From Nemertoderma westbladi (lineage: Eukaryota > Xenacoelomorpha > Nemertodermatida > Nemertodermatidae), in assembly GCA_032718475.1 (NCBI GenBank), contig JAUCBJ010007444.1:1-51606 (forward strand): DNA of 51,606 nucleotides, given 5' to 3'. The position numbers and the translations under genes were made by a program. The notes beneath the pieces were generated by a model. That model worked only from the letters and a program-made list of their open reading frames with translations. It made no database searches and was not told where the DNA came from. How positions within the stretch are numbered: the stretch's first letter is position 1; each line of letters starts with the position of its first letter. This document shows positions 1 through 10,668 of the stretch, piece after piece.

Positions 1-644
1 GCTTATAAAACGCGAGTGTAGTTCTTATTAGTTGTTTAGCCTCGGCTCTAGCACCTTGACGTCTTCTGATTAGTTGTTTGTCCCACCCTCGCGAAAACGA
101 AGTAATAGTAAATTAATTGAATTGGAACGGTTTAAAAAAAATTATGCATATGAAAAAAATATTATTGAAATAAGTACATCTTTTGTCATCATTTATTTGT
201 TATTAGAAATAAATTAAAATTGCATACATCCAATGTTTCTCAGATATCTTATTTCTTAACTTCTCTATATTTGTTATATTTAATAATTCAATTATTGCAT
301 ACCTTTTTTACGCTATACCAATGGTGTTAAATTACTCGTCGAATGCATAACAGATTAAGAAAAGTAACAGGGAATCCCCTCATGTTATTATTTATGACGC
401 GTCCAGCATAGTACAACTCCCTACTCCAATACTACAGCCAATCGGATTGCAGTATTATTTTGTAAAGGCCTTGTTGCAGCTTACTAATGTTGTGATGTCT
501 TGGTATGGAAGCCTTGGGGATAGGTCCCATTTTATTCAACCAATGGGGATCGAGAATTCCCTTGTGTTGTTCCCTGCTTGTAGTATTATCTTTTATAAAC
601 ATATACTTTTATAAGTTTATAAAATAATATCAAATATTTGTAGA
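1..644. other. Unassigned AT-rich sequence
   Basis: I see no gene, RNA or clear repeat here. The sequence is AT-rich, with stops in all frames. Confidence 0.5.
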
Positions 645-1359
645 TCATGTAGATTTTGGTTTTAGGGGTTTAGATTTCTGGGCTGTATGTTTTCGTACGT
701 AAATGGATAGTGGGACATTCTCGGAGGATGTACTGCTGGGGGAAGATGGATCTGAAGAGAAATCGGAATGTGGAAGTTCTAGTTGGGTTGGGGTTAAAGA
801 AGAAGGGCCAGAGGGAACAATCGGTACTGAGGAAGGTAACTGATGGACGTTTGGGACACTGGGATATGAATGCTCACCGTAAAGGTCTCTGTTGCCGGGA
901 GGGAAGCTGGTCCATGCTACCTGTGGCGGTGGCAGGGACACGGATGCGGGCAGCGGTGCCTCCAGCTGAATGTAATCAGTCGCCACAAATGTGGCACGAT
1001 CACTTCCAACAGCCACAGGCACAGCTACCACCGGGTCCTCCATAAACACAGCGTCCCAGACCGAACGCAAGTCGAAGGACATCGCTAAGTGCAGGGCCAG
1101 TCAGCTGGGGTGGTTGGGCCACATCAGCTAGCCCAGTTAATTGTGGCGTTTCAGCCACAATGTCCTGGCCCACTGATTGTGGCTTGGCCACCACCTTAGC
1201 CCTCGGCTTCCGCAGTTTCGCTTGTCCAGATCGATCTGGGACGTCAGTAAATGACAGGGGCTGGATGGGATCGGTGATAGTCATGTATCGAATCTGTGCC
1301 GAGACCCGAGTGGTCTCCCAACGGATAAGGGGAATAACTGAACTAATAAAGAAAAACAA
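645..1359 (-). pseudogene. Ser/Pro-rich ORF pair of unknown origin, probably one frameshifted coding relic
   Basis: Two overlapping minus-strand frames, 1000-1359 (119 codons) and 645-1082 (145 codons), together make one plausible low-complexity protein. The first ends in Gly/Cys-rich out-of-frame sequence just where the second begins, so a single frameshift near 1080 would join them. The C-terminal half is rich in Ser and Pro and ends in a Lys-rich tail. I recognise no domain. It may be chance, a decayed host exon, or the 5' part of an unidentified retroelement. Confidence 0.2.
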
Positions 1360-1812
1360 CTCCCTAATACAAAATTATTCGATTAGGTAAACCTCCTACA
1401 TTCCGGTAACAATCCTGCTATCGGTACCGGTACCTACCATCAAACTAATTAAGTTTATTAAACTCACTGATTTCACCGAGATTTTCTCTGCTTTAACAAC
1501 CGACGTCAGATAATACACTGTATAATGTCACCCAATATAACCAACAACCATCCAAACCAACCAGCCAACGGTTTGGTAAATTACATTTCGAGTTTAATTT
1601 CTTCGATAGATTCGTCGTCCTCGCCTCGGCCTCGTAGGATTACGTATAAATTGTACATAATGCGATTAGAATGAACGGCAAACACGTTTGGAGTAACAGG
1701 TAAGGAGATGCGGACCGAAAAAGTCAACAAAAATACGAAGGAACCACACACAAGCAATGTCATGAAGCTGTTTTGTTCAATAGCACAATCCGCCAGTCTG
1801 CAGTATGGCAGC
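1360..1812. other. Unassigned sequence next to the truncated LINE
   Basis: No gene is visible. A short palindromic ACCGGTACC stretch lies near 1418-1431. The segment abuts the point where the LINE reverse transcriptase to its right stops being recognisable, near 1813. Confidence 0.4.
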
Positions 1813-3798
1813 CAACAACGGGGATAATACCGATCCTTGAGGGGTGCCACATATAAGGTCTAACGGTGGTGATGCGCAATTATTTAAAAATACTGATTGT
1901 GTACGATTTGATAAAAAACTTTTGATTACATTTTGAGGGTTTCCGCGAATTCCGTAAGATTCTAATTTTTTTAATAAAATTCCGTGATCCAGGGTATCAA
2001 ACGCTTTTTTAAGGTCGATATAGATCGCGCAGGCTGAGTGTTTCGAGTCAAGAATAGATCTAATTTTTTCGGTGACAGTTAAAATTGCAGACGACGTGGA
2101 TATTTTTTTCCTAAAACCAAACTGACGGGATGTTAGTATTGCAAAACGATCAAGATATGTTTGAAGCTGAGAGTATATAATTTGTTCATAAATTTTGCTA
2201 AAAACGGGTAATAGGGAAATAGGTCGATAATTATTAGGATCGAGTGGATCACCACCTTTATAGCTCGGAATTACTTTAGCAACTTTTAGGCAGTCGGGAA
2301 AGTGTCCAATAGAGATAGATAAGTTAATCAGGTAAGTCAGATGGTGCGCAATAGGTTCAGCAATGAGTCTCAAGAGTTTCGTTGGGAACGTATCGTTGGT
2401 AGAAGAGTTAGGATCTAAGTTTAGGATGAGGTAGTGGATTTCTTGAATAGTAGTGGGTATCAGAGCGAATGAGTTCGAGTGACGGTTGCGGATGTGGCGT
2501 GTAGGTGACCTTACTGAGTGGGGTATAGATCGTTCTAACTTTGGACCAATTGAGCTAAAATGATCATTTAAGATCGATGAAATTTTTACCGGATCGTTTG
2601 TAGTCTTAACGCCCTCATTGGTGATAAAATTAATTTTGGTTGGTACTGCTAATTTTTTTGATCTGTTCAAAACGGAATTAATAACTGACCAGGTTTTACG
2701 CATATTACCTCTACTTTTATTAAATTGAGTTTCATAATATTGTTGTTCAGCCGCTTTTAATATGGTATTAAGCTTATTTTTATATTTTTTATATGACAAT
2801 TCATTAAATGCCGTCGGGACTTTAACAAATTTTTGAAATAATTGATTTTTTTTCTTAATAGATTTTATTAATAATGTGGTTATCCATGGTTTACGGGGGA
2901 TTCTTTTTTTCGGTACAATTTTTGTTGGCAGATGCTTGTTACATAATTGTTGAAAACTGGTATAAAAGTGATTAAATTTTGATTCGTTCGGAATATTTTG
3001 CGATTTGTATGAACACATTTCAGCTGATCTGAAGTCAGACATAAAGTTATTTGCATTAAATTTAGAAAAATCGTATGTTGTTATATTTTTACTTTGTTCA
3101 AAAAATGCTGAGTATTCATGAAAGATTGCAAAAGTTGCTAAGTGGTCAGTACTGCCGTAATCCGATAGAAACACTCCTGAGCTATTAATACGTGTTGTTA
3201 TATTTGTGATTATATGATCCAACGTGGAGTTGGCTCCAAACACAATGCGTGTTGGTTGTTTAATAAGCTGTGAAAATCCGAAAGAATTTAAAGTTTGCAG
3301 ATATTGAGAACTTTCAGACGTTGTTTTGTTCAGGTTTACGTTAAAATCACCAGTAATCACGACATCCACATTGAGGTTGGATATCGTAATTAAAAGTGAT
3401 TCCAAAATTTCCTGAAATTTATTAAATTTAACTGAAGGAGGTCTATATATTATTCCTACTAAGAGTTGCTTATTATTTTTGGTTTTAATTTGAATCCATT
3501 TATTTTCTATTCCATCAACTGTTAATTCGGGTTTATCAACGAATGGAATATTATCTTTGATATAGTATCCCACCCCCCACCCAGAACCATGTACTCGTCC
3601 ATTCGGCCGGTCTGATAGTTTCGGACCGATATATCCCTCTAGCTTTAGATTAGTTAAGTTATCGTTAGCGCCTACTGGTGTTTCTGAGAATGTTAGAATA
3701 TCGAATTCATGCTCTAAAGTACTTAAAATATCTGTAGTTGGTGAAAAATTTTTATTTAAACTCCTGCAGTTGAGAAAATGAAAAATTCGGTTTAGAGT
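1813..3798 (-). pseudogene. LINE ORF2: endonuclease and N-terminal half of reverse transcriptase
   Basis: The frame is open from about 3798 down to a stop near 1777, but homology ends at about 1813. It starts without an ATG at the endonuclease LNCRSL motif (about 3777), followed by SETP, YRPP, TGDFN and a C-terminal TDH form of the SDH motif, all diagnostic of the APE-type endonuclease that nicks target DNA. A linker then leads to RT blocks: the YRPISL motif, FGFRK, DLKKAFDTLDH (first catalytic Asp) and GTPQGSVLSP. The next residues do not match any RT, so the YADD block is absent and the protein cannot be active. It follows the PHD segment at 3846-4196 in another frame. Confidence 0.88.
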
Positions 3799-3845
3799 CT
3801 ATCAGGTGAACTTCATCATTAAATCCCTCGTCAGTGTAGTATTCA

Positions 3846-4196
3846 CTATATCGGGCAGTGTTTATTAAATTTTGGATTTGAAAAGCTACTGTATATATTA
3901 TCGTAGCGTGATGAGCATTCAAAAATATCACAATCGTCCGTAGAAATATTTACAAAGGGGAAGATATCATTATAACAATATAAACAATAATTGCCAGAGA
4001 ATGATGCAGACCTGTATGATTCATGGAGTTCAGTGGTGGTCAGGTAGGAACCGCAGGGAAGATGGAACCAATTTTTACATAAAACGCAATGAAATTGTAT
4101 ATCAGATGGGACAAACCCTGAGTAGCAGAAAGTGCACGAATGGATAGGGGAATGGGACAAAGGACAAGGGACAGACATCGTAAAATAACTATACAA
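3846..4196 (-). pseudogene. LINE ORF2 N-terminus: PHD-type zinc finger
   Basis: This 116-codon frame starts with an ATG at 4196 and carries Cys/His pairs in PHD-finger order: CTFC, then CVLCKNWFHLPC, then CLYC. PHD fingers commonly precede the endonuclease in CR1-group ORF2 proteins. A TAG stops it at 3846-3848. Reading the following bases in another frame continues an acidic linker to about 3780, where a second frameshift reaches the endonuclease frame. The piece is therefore the front of the same protein as 1813-3798, separated by two small indels. Confidence 0.75.
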
Positions 4197-4909
4197 TGTT
4201 AGAATGTAACCTGACTAACTGACTAACAACATTATTACAGTCTACATATTGTCGTAAATCTTACATATAAGAACTAAGGCGATATTATTGTAATCTTAAA
4301 TCATATATATCTTGAGAGATAAATGCAACCGGTACATACAGTAGTCGTAATCTTAAATCATATATATCTTGATAAATAATCGCAACCGGTATGTACAATG
4401 GAACACCCCCACTGGCTATACAATACAATTATCGTAAATTATCATATATCTTATATGTATTATATATATATGTATTTATTTACTGTTTTAATATAATAAA
4501 ATAAATATATTTCAAGGGCTAAGGGCCCACATTGTCAATAATCAACTGAATGTAAACATAATTAATGAATTATTACAGCTACCTATTTATGAAATGTTTT
4601 TAACAGTACAAAGGTACCTAACTACCTAACTACTAAATTACTATACGCACAAAATTATTTAATTTTCAGGAACCCCCCGCTTTCCAACACTGCTATACTT
4701 AAATGATCTACGTCTGTGGATAATCTCTTGTTAACTGCCCGGGGTCCCAATGATTGAATATACATACTCTCATAGTAAATAAAACTTAATTCTTATTGAT
4801 ATTGCATTACCATCTTCAATCGACTATTAACTAATATATGTATTTATATATATTATATCACATCCAATGCGATATGTAATGGGATGTTCCGTTCATAGTA
4901 TCTATTATT
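4197..4909 (-). other. AT-rich spacer between LINE ORF1 and ORF2, with a 60-bp tandem duplication
   Basis: No ORF is present. Two imperfect direct copies of a ~50-bp unit start near 4289 and 4349. Each runs from a GTAATCTTAAATCATATATA-like start to CAACCGGTA. A TA-rich tract follows near 4440-4500. A spacer of ~700 bp is long for a LINE and may hold a secondary insertion. Confidence 0.5.
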
Positions 4910-5850
4910 TCAATAATTACCATCATTATTGTCAATAAGTACCACATATGGGTTATCAGGTTTGGGATTTGGAACTGCAACCTCCCCGGCACCGGTACCG
5001 GTACCAGGAATCGATGAACGAGGTGATCGACGGAGAGGAGGATGTCCTCCGACCGTGCCCAAGTTGCTGGTGGCTAAGGTGGGATCGGATTCCTGAGGAA
5101 CTTCGTTGCCGTTTCCCGACGATCGGTTATCGGTAACTGGAGTCACCAAAGGGCGGGAAACCCTGTCTACATCGCTGTTTGAGTACACCTGGATTGGCTC
5201 CCCATTCAGTGATACACGTATCGTGACTACTCCATTGTACGAGTAGGCAGAGTGTAGCCGTTGGGTTTTTTTCATTTTCAGTGCATAGTGAAGGACAGCC
5301 TTCGACGCGGGGTTAGTTGGTCCGTCATATAAACACCTTCCGGGAGTGCTTTATGATTACCAAATGCTACCCAGCGCCGACGAATGGCCGTAAAAACGAA
5401 CAATAATGGGCGAAACTTTATATTGACCTCGCTAGTATGGGGCTTTGGTTTCCCCAGACGGTGAAAAACATCAACTGAGTTGATGTGTATACCTAGGCTA
5501 GATAGTATACCTGTAATCTGTTCACGATCTTTGGTCCTCGTAGACCCAGTTCTGTTTCCGGTACCGGTACCTTCGTGAATCCCGTGGAAGAGTATCGAGT
5601 GGCGCCGCTCGTACTGGTCCAGATCATCAATGGTTATCGCTTGAGCAGCAATTTCTTTCTTTAAGGATATATTATCCTTCTTGAGAGTTTCGTTTTCCTT
5701 TATCAACATGGGGATGCTGTCTAATTGCGATTTAATCAGTTTAACGTCGTCGTCTAATGTATCGAATTTCGATTCGATCAATTCTTTTAATTTTTCAATC
5801 GCCGTATCCCAGTTGTCCGCCTTGGGACCCATTATTATACAATTGTTCAT
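4910..5850 (-). pseudogene. LINE ORF1: coiled-coil and RRM-like nucleic-acid chaperone, one frameshift
   Basis: The first segment (5850 to 5278, 190 codons) opens with an ATG and a charged helical region: a likely coiled coil at about residues 10-75, ending in the DQYERRHSILFHGI motif typical of LINE ORF1 RNA-binding cores. A Gly-Thr-rich insertion follows, then an RRM-like segment ending in RRRLSFT. A 1-2 base indel near 5278 moves the reading to the second segment (5275 to 4910, 121 codons). That segment continues with the expected C-terminal domain (SYNGVVTIRVSLNG) and a Pro/Ser/Gly tail. In LINEs the product coats the element RNA. This copy is broken. Confidence 0.75.
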
Positions 5851-6061
5851 TTGTAAGTTAAGTCAGTGAGTGTGTAGCATGTACATGTAAGACTGTACAA
5901 TCAGTCAGTCAGCAGTCAGGCAGTTTATCCTGTCATTGCTAGTATAAATAACTCTCAGCGAAGGTAGGCTAGGTAATCAACCAAATCTGCCCGCAAATAT
6001 AGACTATAAACATGACATATCAATAGAAAAATCAGAGGTTGCTTCCATCATTTCGGTTACC

Positions 6062-6895
6062 ATGGCATCAGTTGTGGCTCCGACCAGTGCACCAGTGGCT
6101 CCGAGCAGTTCACCAGTGGTTCCGACTAGTGCACCAGTGGCTCCGACCAGTTAACCAGTGGCTCTGACCAGTTCACCAGTGGTTCCGACCAGTGCACCAG
6201 TGGCTCCTACCAGTGCACCAGTGGCTCCGAGCAGTTCACCAGTGGTTCCGACCAGTGCACCAGTGGCTCCGACCAGTTCACCAGTGGCTCCGACCAGTTC
6301 ACCAGTGGCTGCGACCAGTGCACCAGTGGCTCCGACCAGTTCACCAGTGGCTCCGACCAGTGTACCAGTGGCTGCGACCAGTTCACCAGTGGTTCCGACC
6401 AGTGCACCAGTGGCTCCGACCAGTTCACCAGTGGCTCCGACCAGTGCACCAGTGGCTGCGACCAGTTCGACAGTGGATCCGACCAGTTCACCAGTGGCTT
6501 CGACCAGTGCACCAGTGGCTCCGACCAGTTCACCAGTGGCTCCGACCAGTGTACCAGTGGCTGCGACCAGTTCACCAGTGGTTCCGACCAGTGCACCAGT
6601 GGCTGCGACCAGTTCGACAGTGGATCCGACCAGTGCACCAGTGGCTCCGACCAGTGCACCAGTGGTTCCGACCAGTTCACCAGTAGGCACGACCAGTTCA
6701 CCAGTGGTTCCGACCAGTTCACCAGTGGCTCTGAAAAGTTCACCAGTGGCTCCGACCAGTTCACCAGTCGTTCCGACCAGTCACCAGTGGCTCCGACCAG
6801 TGCACCAGTGGCTGCGACCAGTTCGACAGTGGATCCGACCAGTGCACCAGTGGCTCCGACCAGTGCACCAGTGGTTCCGACCAGTTCACCAGTAG
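6062..6895 (+). pseudogene. Possible repeat-protein reading frame of 7-residue units, one in-frame stop
   Basis: An ATG at 6062 lies in a strong Kozak-like context (ttaccATGG) and enters the minisatellite in the frame giving repeats of Ala-Pro-Thr-Ser-Ser-Pro-Val type. A TAA at 6152-6154, from a one-base change in a TTCACC unit, breaks it after 30 codons. The same frame then stays open to 6895. A mucin-like coding repeat is possible. However, the 21-bp unit contains no stop in several frames on both strands, so openness alone is weak evidence of coding. Confidence 0.2.
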
Positions 6896-7655
6896 CAACG
6901 ACCAGTTCACCAGTGGTTCCGACCAGTTCACCAGTGGCTCTGAAAAGTTCACCAGTGACTCAGACCAGTTCATCAGTGGTTCCGACCAGTCACCAGTGGC
7001 TCCGACCAGTTCACCAGTGGTTCCGACCAGTGCACCAGTGGTTCCGACCAGTCACCAGTGGCTCCGACCAGTTCACCAGTGGTTCCGACCAGTGCACCAG
7101 TGGTTCCGACCAGTGCACCAGTGGTTCCGACAAGTGCACCAGTGGCTCCGACCAGTTCGCCAGGGACTTTTACCAGTGCACCAGTGGCTCCGACCAGTTC
7201 ATCAGTGGTTCCGACCAGTTCGCCAGTGGATCCGACCAGTGCACCAGTGGCTCCGACCAGTGCACCAGTGGTCCGACCAGTTCACCAGTAGAAACGACCA
7301 GTTCACCAGTGGTTCCGACCAGTTCACCAGTGGCTCTGAAAAGTTCACCGGTGGCTCCGACCAGTTCACCAGTGGTTCCGACCAGTCACCAGTGGCTCCG
7401 ACCAGTTCACCAGTGGTTCCGACCAGTGCACCAGTGGTTCCGACCAGTCACCAGTGGCTCCGACCAGTTCACCAGTGGCTCCGACCAGTGCACCAGTGGT
7501 TCCGACCAGTTCACCAGTAGCAACGACCAGTTCACCAGTGGTTCCGACCAGTTCACCAGTGGCTCTGAAAAGTTCACCAGTGGCTCCGACCAGTTCACCA
7601 GTGGTTCCGACCAGTTCACCAGTGGTTCCGACCAGTTCACCAGTGGTTCCGACCT
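6069..7655. repeat. 21-bp minisatellite, about 75 copies
   Basis: The consensus unit is roughly CCAGTGGCTCCGACCAGTTC plus A, with GTTCA/GTGCA and GCTCC/GTTCC/GCGAC variants that alternate in patterns, so units have been copied in groups. A variant pair containing a GACAGTGGATCC segment recurs near 6465, 6613 and 6823. Later blocks with a CTGAAAAGTT variant recur near 6730, 6940, 7335 and 7565. Several units are 20 bp, through loss of one T, near 6778, 6988, 7050, 7383 and 7448, and each shifts the reading frame. The array ends abruptly at about 7655. Confidence 0.95.
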
Positions 7656-7659
7656 AACT

Positions 7660-7870
7660 CATAGACATAACTGTAAGTTAATTAGAGAAAATAGTGGTGA
7701 GTTGATTATAATTCATAGACAAACTCCAGGGAATATCATCAGGTGTAGATGACTATGGTCCATGCCCACATTGTTTGGGATGGTATGTGAGAAAATAAAT
7801 GTGGCGCCATCGGTGTTTGTTGAAAGATTATTCTATTGGATTCAGGGCACATTAAATTACATAGCAGATT
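7660..7870. other. Unassigned flank of the minisatellite
   Basis: A short frame encoding a 70-residue peptide (7762-7974) starts here and runs into the duplicated repeat. I do not recognise it. Confidence 0.3.
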
Positions 7871-8090
7871 ACGATTCAGTGGGCATTGCTGGCGAAGTAA
7901 AGACGAGGTCGTACCAGATCTACTTTTCTGGCAACCAACTCATGGAAAGGGTAGTCGTGGACGTCCGGCCATAACATAGATAGATCAACTTGAAAAGGAT
8001 ACTGAACTTAGGAGAAACGAAATTGCGACAACTATGGAGAATCAGGAAGCCTGGAAGGATCTAATTTCCACTGTCCGATTTAATTTGTAA
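7871..8090 (+). repeat. Dispersed repeat, copy 1, possibly the 3' end of a LINE reading frame
   Basis: This ~218-bp segment is repeated at 8892-9106 in the same orientation with scattered substitutions. In both copies the end reads as a similar peptide containing IATTMEN followed by EAWKDLISTVR, with a stop soon after. Conservation of that frame hints at the C-terminus of a retroelement protein. That origin is inference. Confidence 0.6.
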
Positions 8091-8454
8091 TTCGAACGGA
8101 GTACCTCGACAAAGAGCCAAGAGCTCGAAATCGATCGGAAATAAAAGCGTTTTTCAATAGTGAAGGAGGGGAGTCCCCGGAGGTGATCCTTACTTTCTAA
8201 TATGTACCAAAATCCCCTTAAGTCGGCGTGTCGTTACATTCTAGCATTCAAATATGACAGTTTTAATTTCCTTGTAAAAGGTTGTTGCACCAATGTTGCT
8301 GTAATATTTATCTACCAGGCATTGTTCGACATACAAAACAAAATTTTAAAAAATAACAAATCTCATATACATGTTCATAAGTATGTAGCACAAGCACAAA
8401 TTATTTTAATTTTATTGATTTGATATTATATTTTACAAAAATCTTCGAAAATAC
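8091..8454. other. Unassigned spacer
   Basis: A 73-codon frame at 8202-8423 has no recognisable features. Nothing else is seen. Confidence 0.3.
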
Positions 8455-8535
8455 TAAATATACCTTGGATCGAACTCACGACTTTATCCTTTACATACTG
8501 ACGCTCTAACCAATAACAGAATAAGCTAATACCAC
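8455..8535 (-). repeat. tRNA-like sequence (tRNA-derived SINE head or tRNA relic)
   Basis: On the minus strand the sequence has a D-arm-like TTGGTTAGAGC (A-box region), a possible anticodon loop with TGT, and a GTGAGTTCGATCC B-box/T-arm, spaced as in a tRNA. The anticodon and acceptor stems do not pair well, so a functional tRNA is unlikely. A Pol III SINE head or a decayed tRNA-Thr-like copy fits better. Confidence 0.5.
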
Positions 8536-8734
8536 CTGAGGTACATTCATATAAATAGTTTAAACTAACTTTACTTTTATAAACCTTAATGTTTTCGTTT
8601 TATTATGTTTGCATTTATTTACATTATATCAATTTTTATTCCACCTCACCGCTGTTTAGCTAGACTCAATACGTGTGATCCAGCAACCCGCACGGCGGTG
8701 AGCTTGTACTTTTAAAGTGAAACTCATTTTTATA

Positions 8735-8815
8735 TTAACCCTATTAGTACCGGGCTATAAAATGTTGTACAAATACCGGGGGGGGGGGGGGGAGGGTCAT
8801 ATTGACCCCCCCTCT
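8735..8815. mobile_element. One end of a TTAA-flanked (piggyBac-like) non-autonomous element
   Basis: TTAA at 8735-8738 is followed by CCCTATTAGTACCGGG, then a run of about 15 G (8778-8792) and the palindrome GGGTCATATTGACCC. The complete TTAA element at 45164-46585 has the same architecture: TTAACCCTATTA, a G-run, then a short palindrome. piggyBac-superfamily elements use TTAA targets and ends beginning CCC. I did not find a matching right end nearby. Confidence 0.45.
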
Positions 8816-8891
8816 AAAATCTACAAATATTTACGAAAACGTCTGAATTTTTGTTTGTACGTAGGTATCACTTGTCTTGGTGAAACAAGAA

Positions 8892-9106
8892 ACGATTCAG
8901 TTTAAGATACAGTGGGCACTGCTGGAGAAGTAAAGACGAGGTCACACCAGATCTACTTTTCTGTGTACCAACACATGGAAAGCGTAGTAGTGGACGACCG
9001 GCTATAACATATCAGTTTGAAAGGGATACTAAACTTGAAAGAAAGGAAATTGCGACAACTATGGAGAATCGGGAAGCCTGGAAGGATCTCATTTCCACTG
9101 TCCGAA
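8892..9106 (+). repeat. Dispersed repeat, copy 2
   Basis: This is the second copy of the 7871-8090 repeat. It differs near its start by a short duplicated stretch and then matches closely through to the CTGTCCGA end. Confidence 0.6.
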
Positions 9107-10092
9107 TTTTAAGTAGTTTTTTTGTAATGTAATTGGTATAATGGTACATTAAATAATGCTTTAAAAATTCAACTGAAATTAAATGAGTTCTTTACAACAT
9201 ACGGGAGTAATATAAAGCGTTATAGGAGTAAGATAAATTATTAGTGAAATCCAGCAATGTAATTCCCACATATCAATTAGAGCTATGTATGTAGCAGCGA
9301 TGTAGATGTGCATCTCCGCATACATCTAGTTTTAAGGAATTTGTGCAAACACTTGAACTTCACATAGGTTTATCGTAGGTGGACTATTGGTACTCATTAG
9401 TAGTATGAATTGGCCACGTTTTCCATTGCAATTAACAGACGTTACTCCACCACCAGACAGAGTCCCAAAGGTTTCCACATCGCTACCAGGAAGGCTCTGG
9501 ATATAATATGTCGCATCAACCGCATAGACCTTAAAAATAGAGAAGAGCTATAATTATGTACTAATACTAAATAGCAACGATGTATGAGTTGTATTTTTCG
9601 TTTACTTTTCAATTTTATCGTAAGCTTTGACCAATCATGTATTAATTTATTCAATTTAAATTAATTTTGTTCTAGTTTACTTTGAGAATCCGAATAGCAT
9701 GATTTTTATATTGTTATATGTGTAACAAATATAACAATTATATAGTTGTATAGTAATAAAATTTAATATAAAAATGTTGATTAGTTGACTTAAATAGCAT
9801 TTCTATACAAAGATTTGTATCAATTAATTCCTAATAAAAAATAAATCATTGGATCTGGTTTGTATTTGACCTGTAATAGCTTCTATAATCGGCCTGTTGC
9901 TGCATTGCAACAGCACATTGAGATGCTTAACAAAAAATTTTTTAAGTGCCATCCATAGATTAGGTAACATCAGCAGTTAGAGCTCAGTATGGACTACCAG
10001 GAGTACTGGTTCAACTGTTGCTCTAAATAGTCGAACCTTTAGTTTCTGATGTATCGTATGTGACTTACAAATCCTTGAGAGTCCTTGTGACA
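9107..10092. other. Unassigned AT-rich sequence left of BEL-A
   Basis: No convincing gene is visible. A 14-base stretch TGACTTACAAATCC at 10061-10074 recurs immediately right of BEL-A at 16353. TGACA at 10088-10092 is the likely left half of the BEL-A target duplication. Confidence 0.4.
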
Positions 10093-10659
10093 TGTGACGG
10101 GATCCGAGAATCCCGACCGGTGTGGTTTATTTACGCGTCCCCGCCGCCAGTGAAAGAGTTCGTTATATTGTTATCGTTCCGACGTTGTTAATGAATATAA
10201 AATATAGTATCGAATAAATGAATAGACAGATAGCACAGTTGATGGTGAAATCAGAATATCCGGTAAAATATTGATGGTGGTGGCGGCAACGGTAATAAAG
10301 GTTGCCGTTCTGCCCTAACTGAACTGACTAAGTTGACTAAATGAATGACAAGTATCAATGGGTAATATACTGCACTGGGTTGGCCGTATTACTCAGCGGA
10401 TGCCTGCCTCCCATTGGCTAATAACCTAATTCTCGCCCTCCCATCTCTCTGGGAGTGTTTTCCCCCTCCACTGTCACTTTCCCTCTCCCGGAGGTATGAC
10501 CTCTGACCCCCATTGTGTGTGGCCCTTTGGGGTTTGTCGTCCCCGTTTATTGGGGTGATACGAGGTCGATTGGCAATCAACCTCGTACTCCCCAATATTG
10601 CTTAAAGGCCCCGCTTGTCCAACTTTATGGGGTGGTTAGCGGAATTGAATTCGCTAACA
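10093..10659 (-). repeat. BEL-A 3' LTR (567 bp)
   Basis: On the plus strand it runs from TGTGACGGG to CGCTAACA, so it is TG...CA bounded on either strand. It matches 15785-16352 nearly throughout. The adjoining interior side carries a polypurine tract in element orientation. Confidence 0.93.
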
Positions 10660-10668
10660 CTCCCCCCC
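10660..10668 (-). promoter_or_regulatory. BEL-A polypurine tract
   Basis: In element sense the bases directly upstream of the 3' LTR read GGGGGGGAG. This is where plus-strand DNA synthesis is expected to be primed. Confidence 0.7.

Larger units (their letters stand above)
1813..5870 (-). mobile_element. CR1/L2-like non-LTR retrotransposon, truncated inside the reverse transcriptase
   Basis: Reading right to left there is a short 5' leader, ORF1 (5850 to 4910), a ~700-bp AT-rich spacer, and ORF2 with a PHD-type zinc finger, an APE-like endonuclease and the first half of a reverse transcriptase. This order is typical of the CR1/L2 group. RT homology stops after the TPQGS-x-LSPLL motif near 1813, so the YADD catalytic motif, thumb and 3' tail are missing. 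New LINE copies normally lose their 5' end, so loss of the 3' end implies a later deletion or rearrangement. ORF1 has one frameshift and ORF2 at least two. Confidence 0.85.

Noticed and set aside
6069-7655. CRISPR array
   Set aside because: The units are contiguous 21-mers without unique spacers, and the DNA is eukaryotic.
6158-7752. Several overlapping repeat ORFs on both strands in the minisatellite as separate genes
   Set aside because: The 21-bp unit lacks stops in most frames, so long ORFs appear automatically. Only the ATG-started frame is noted, with low confidence.
8455-8535. Functional tRNA gene
   Set aside because: The B-box is good, but the anticodon and acceptor stems do not pair.
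8778-8792. Poly-G run as a sequencing artefact
   Set aside because: A comparable G-run sits in the same structural position in the complete TTAA element, so it is more likely real. Its exact length may be unreliable.
10389-10595. Paired 68-codon ORFs in the BEL-A LTRs (also 16082-16288) as a gene
   Set aside because: They lie wholly within the LTRs and appear twice because the LTRs are duplicates. There is no evidence of coding.
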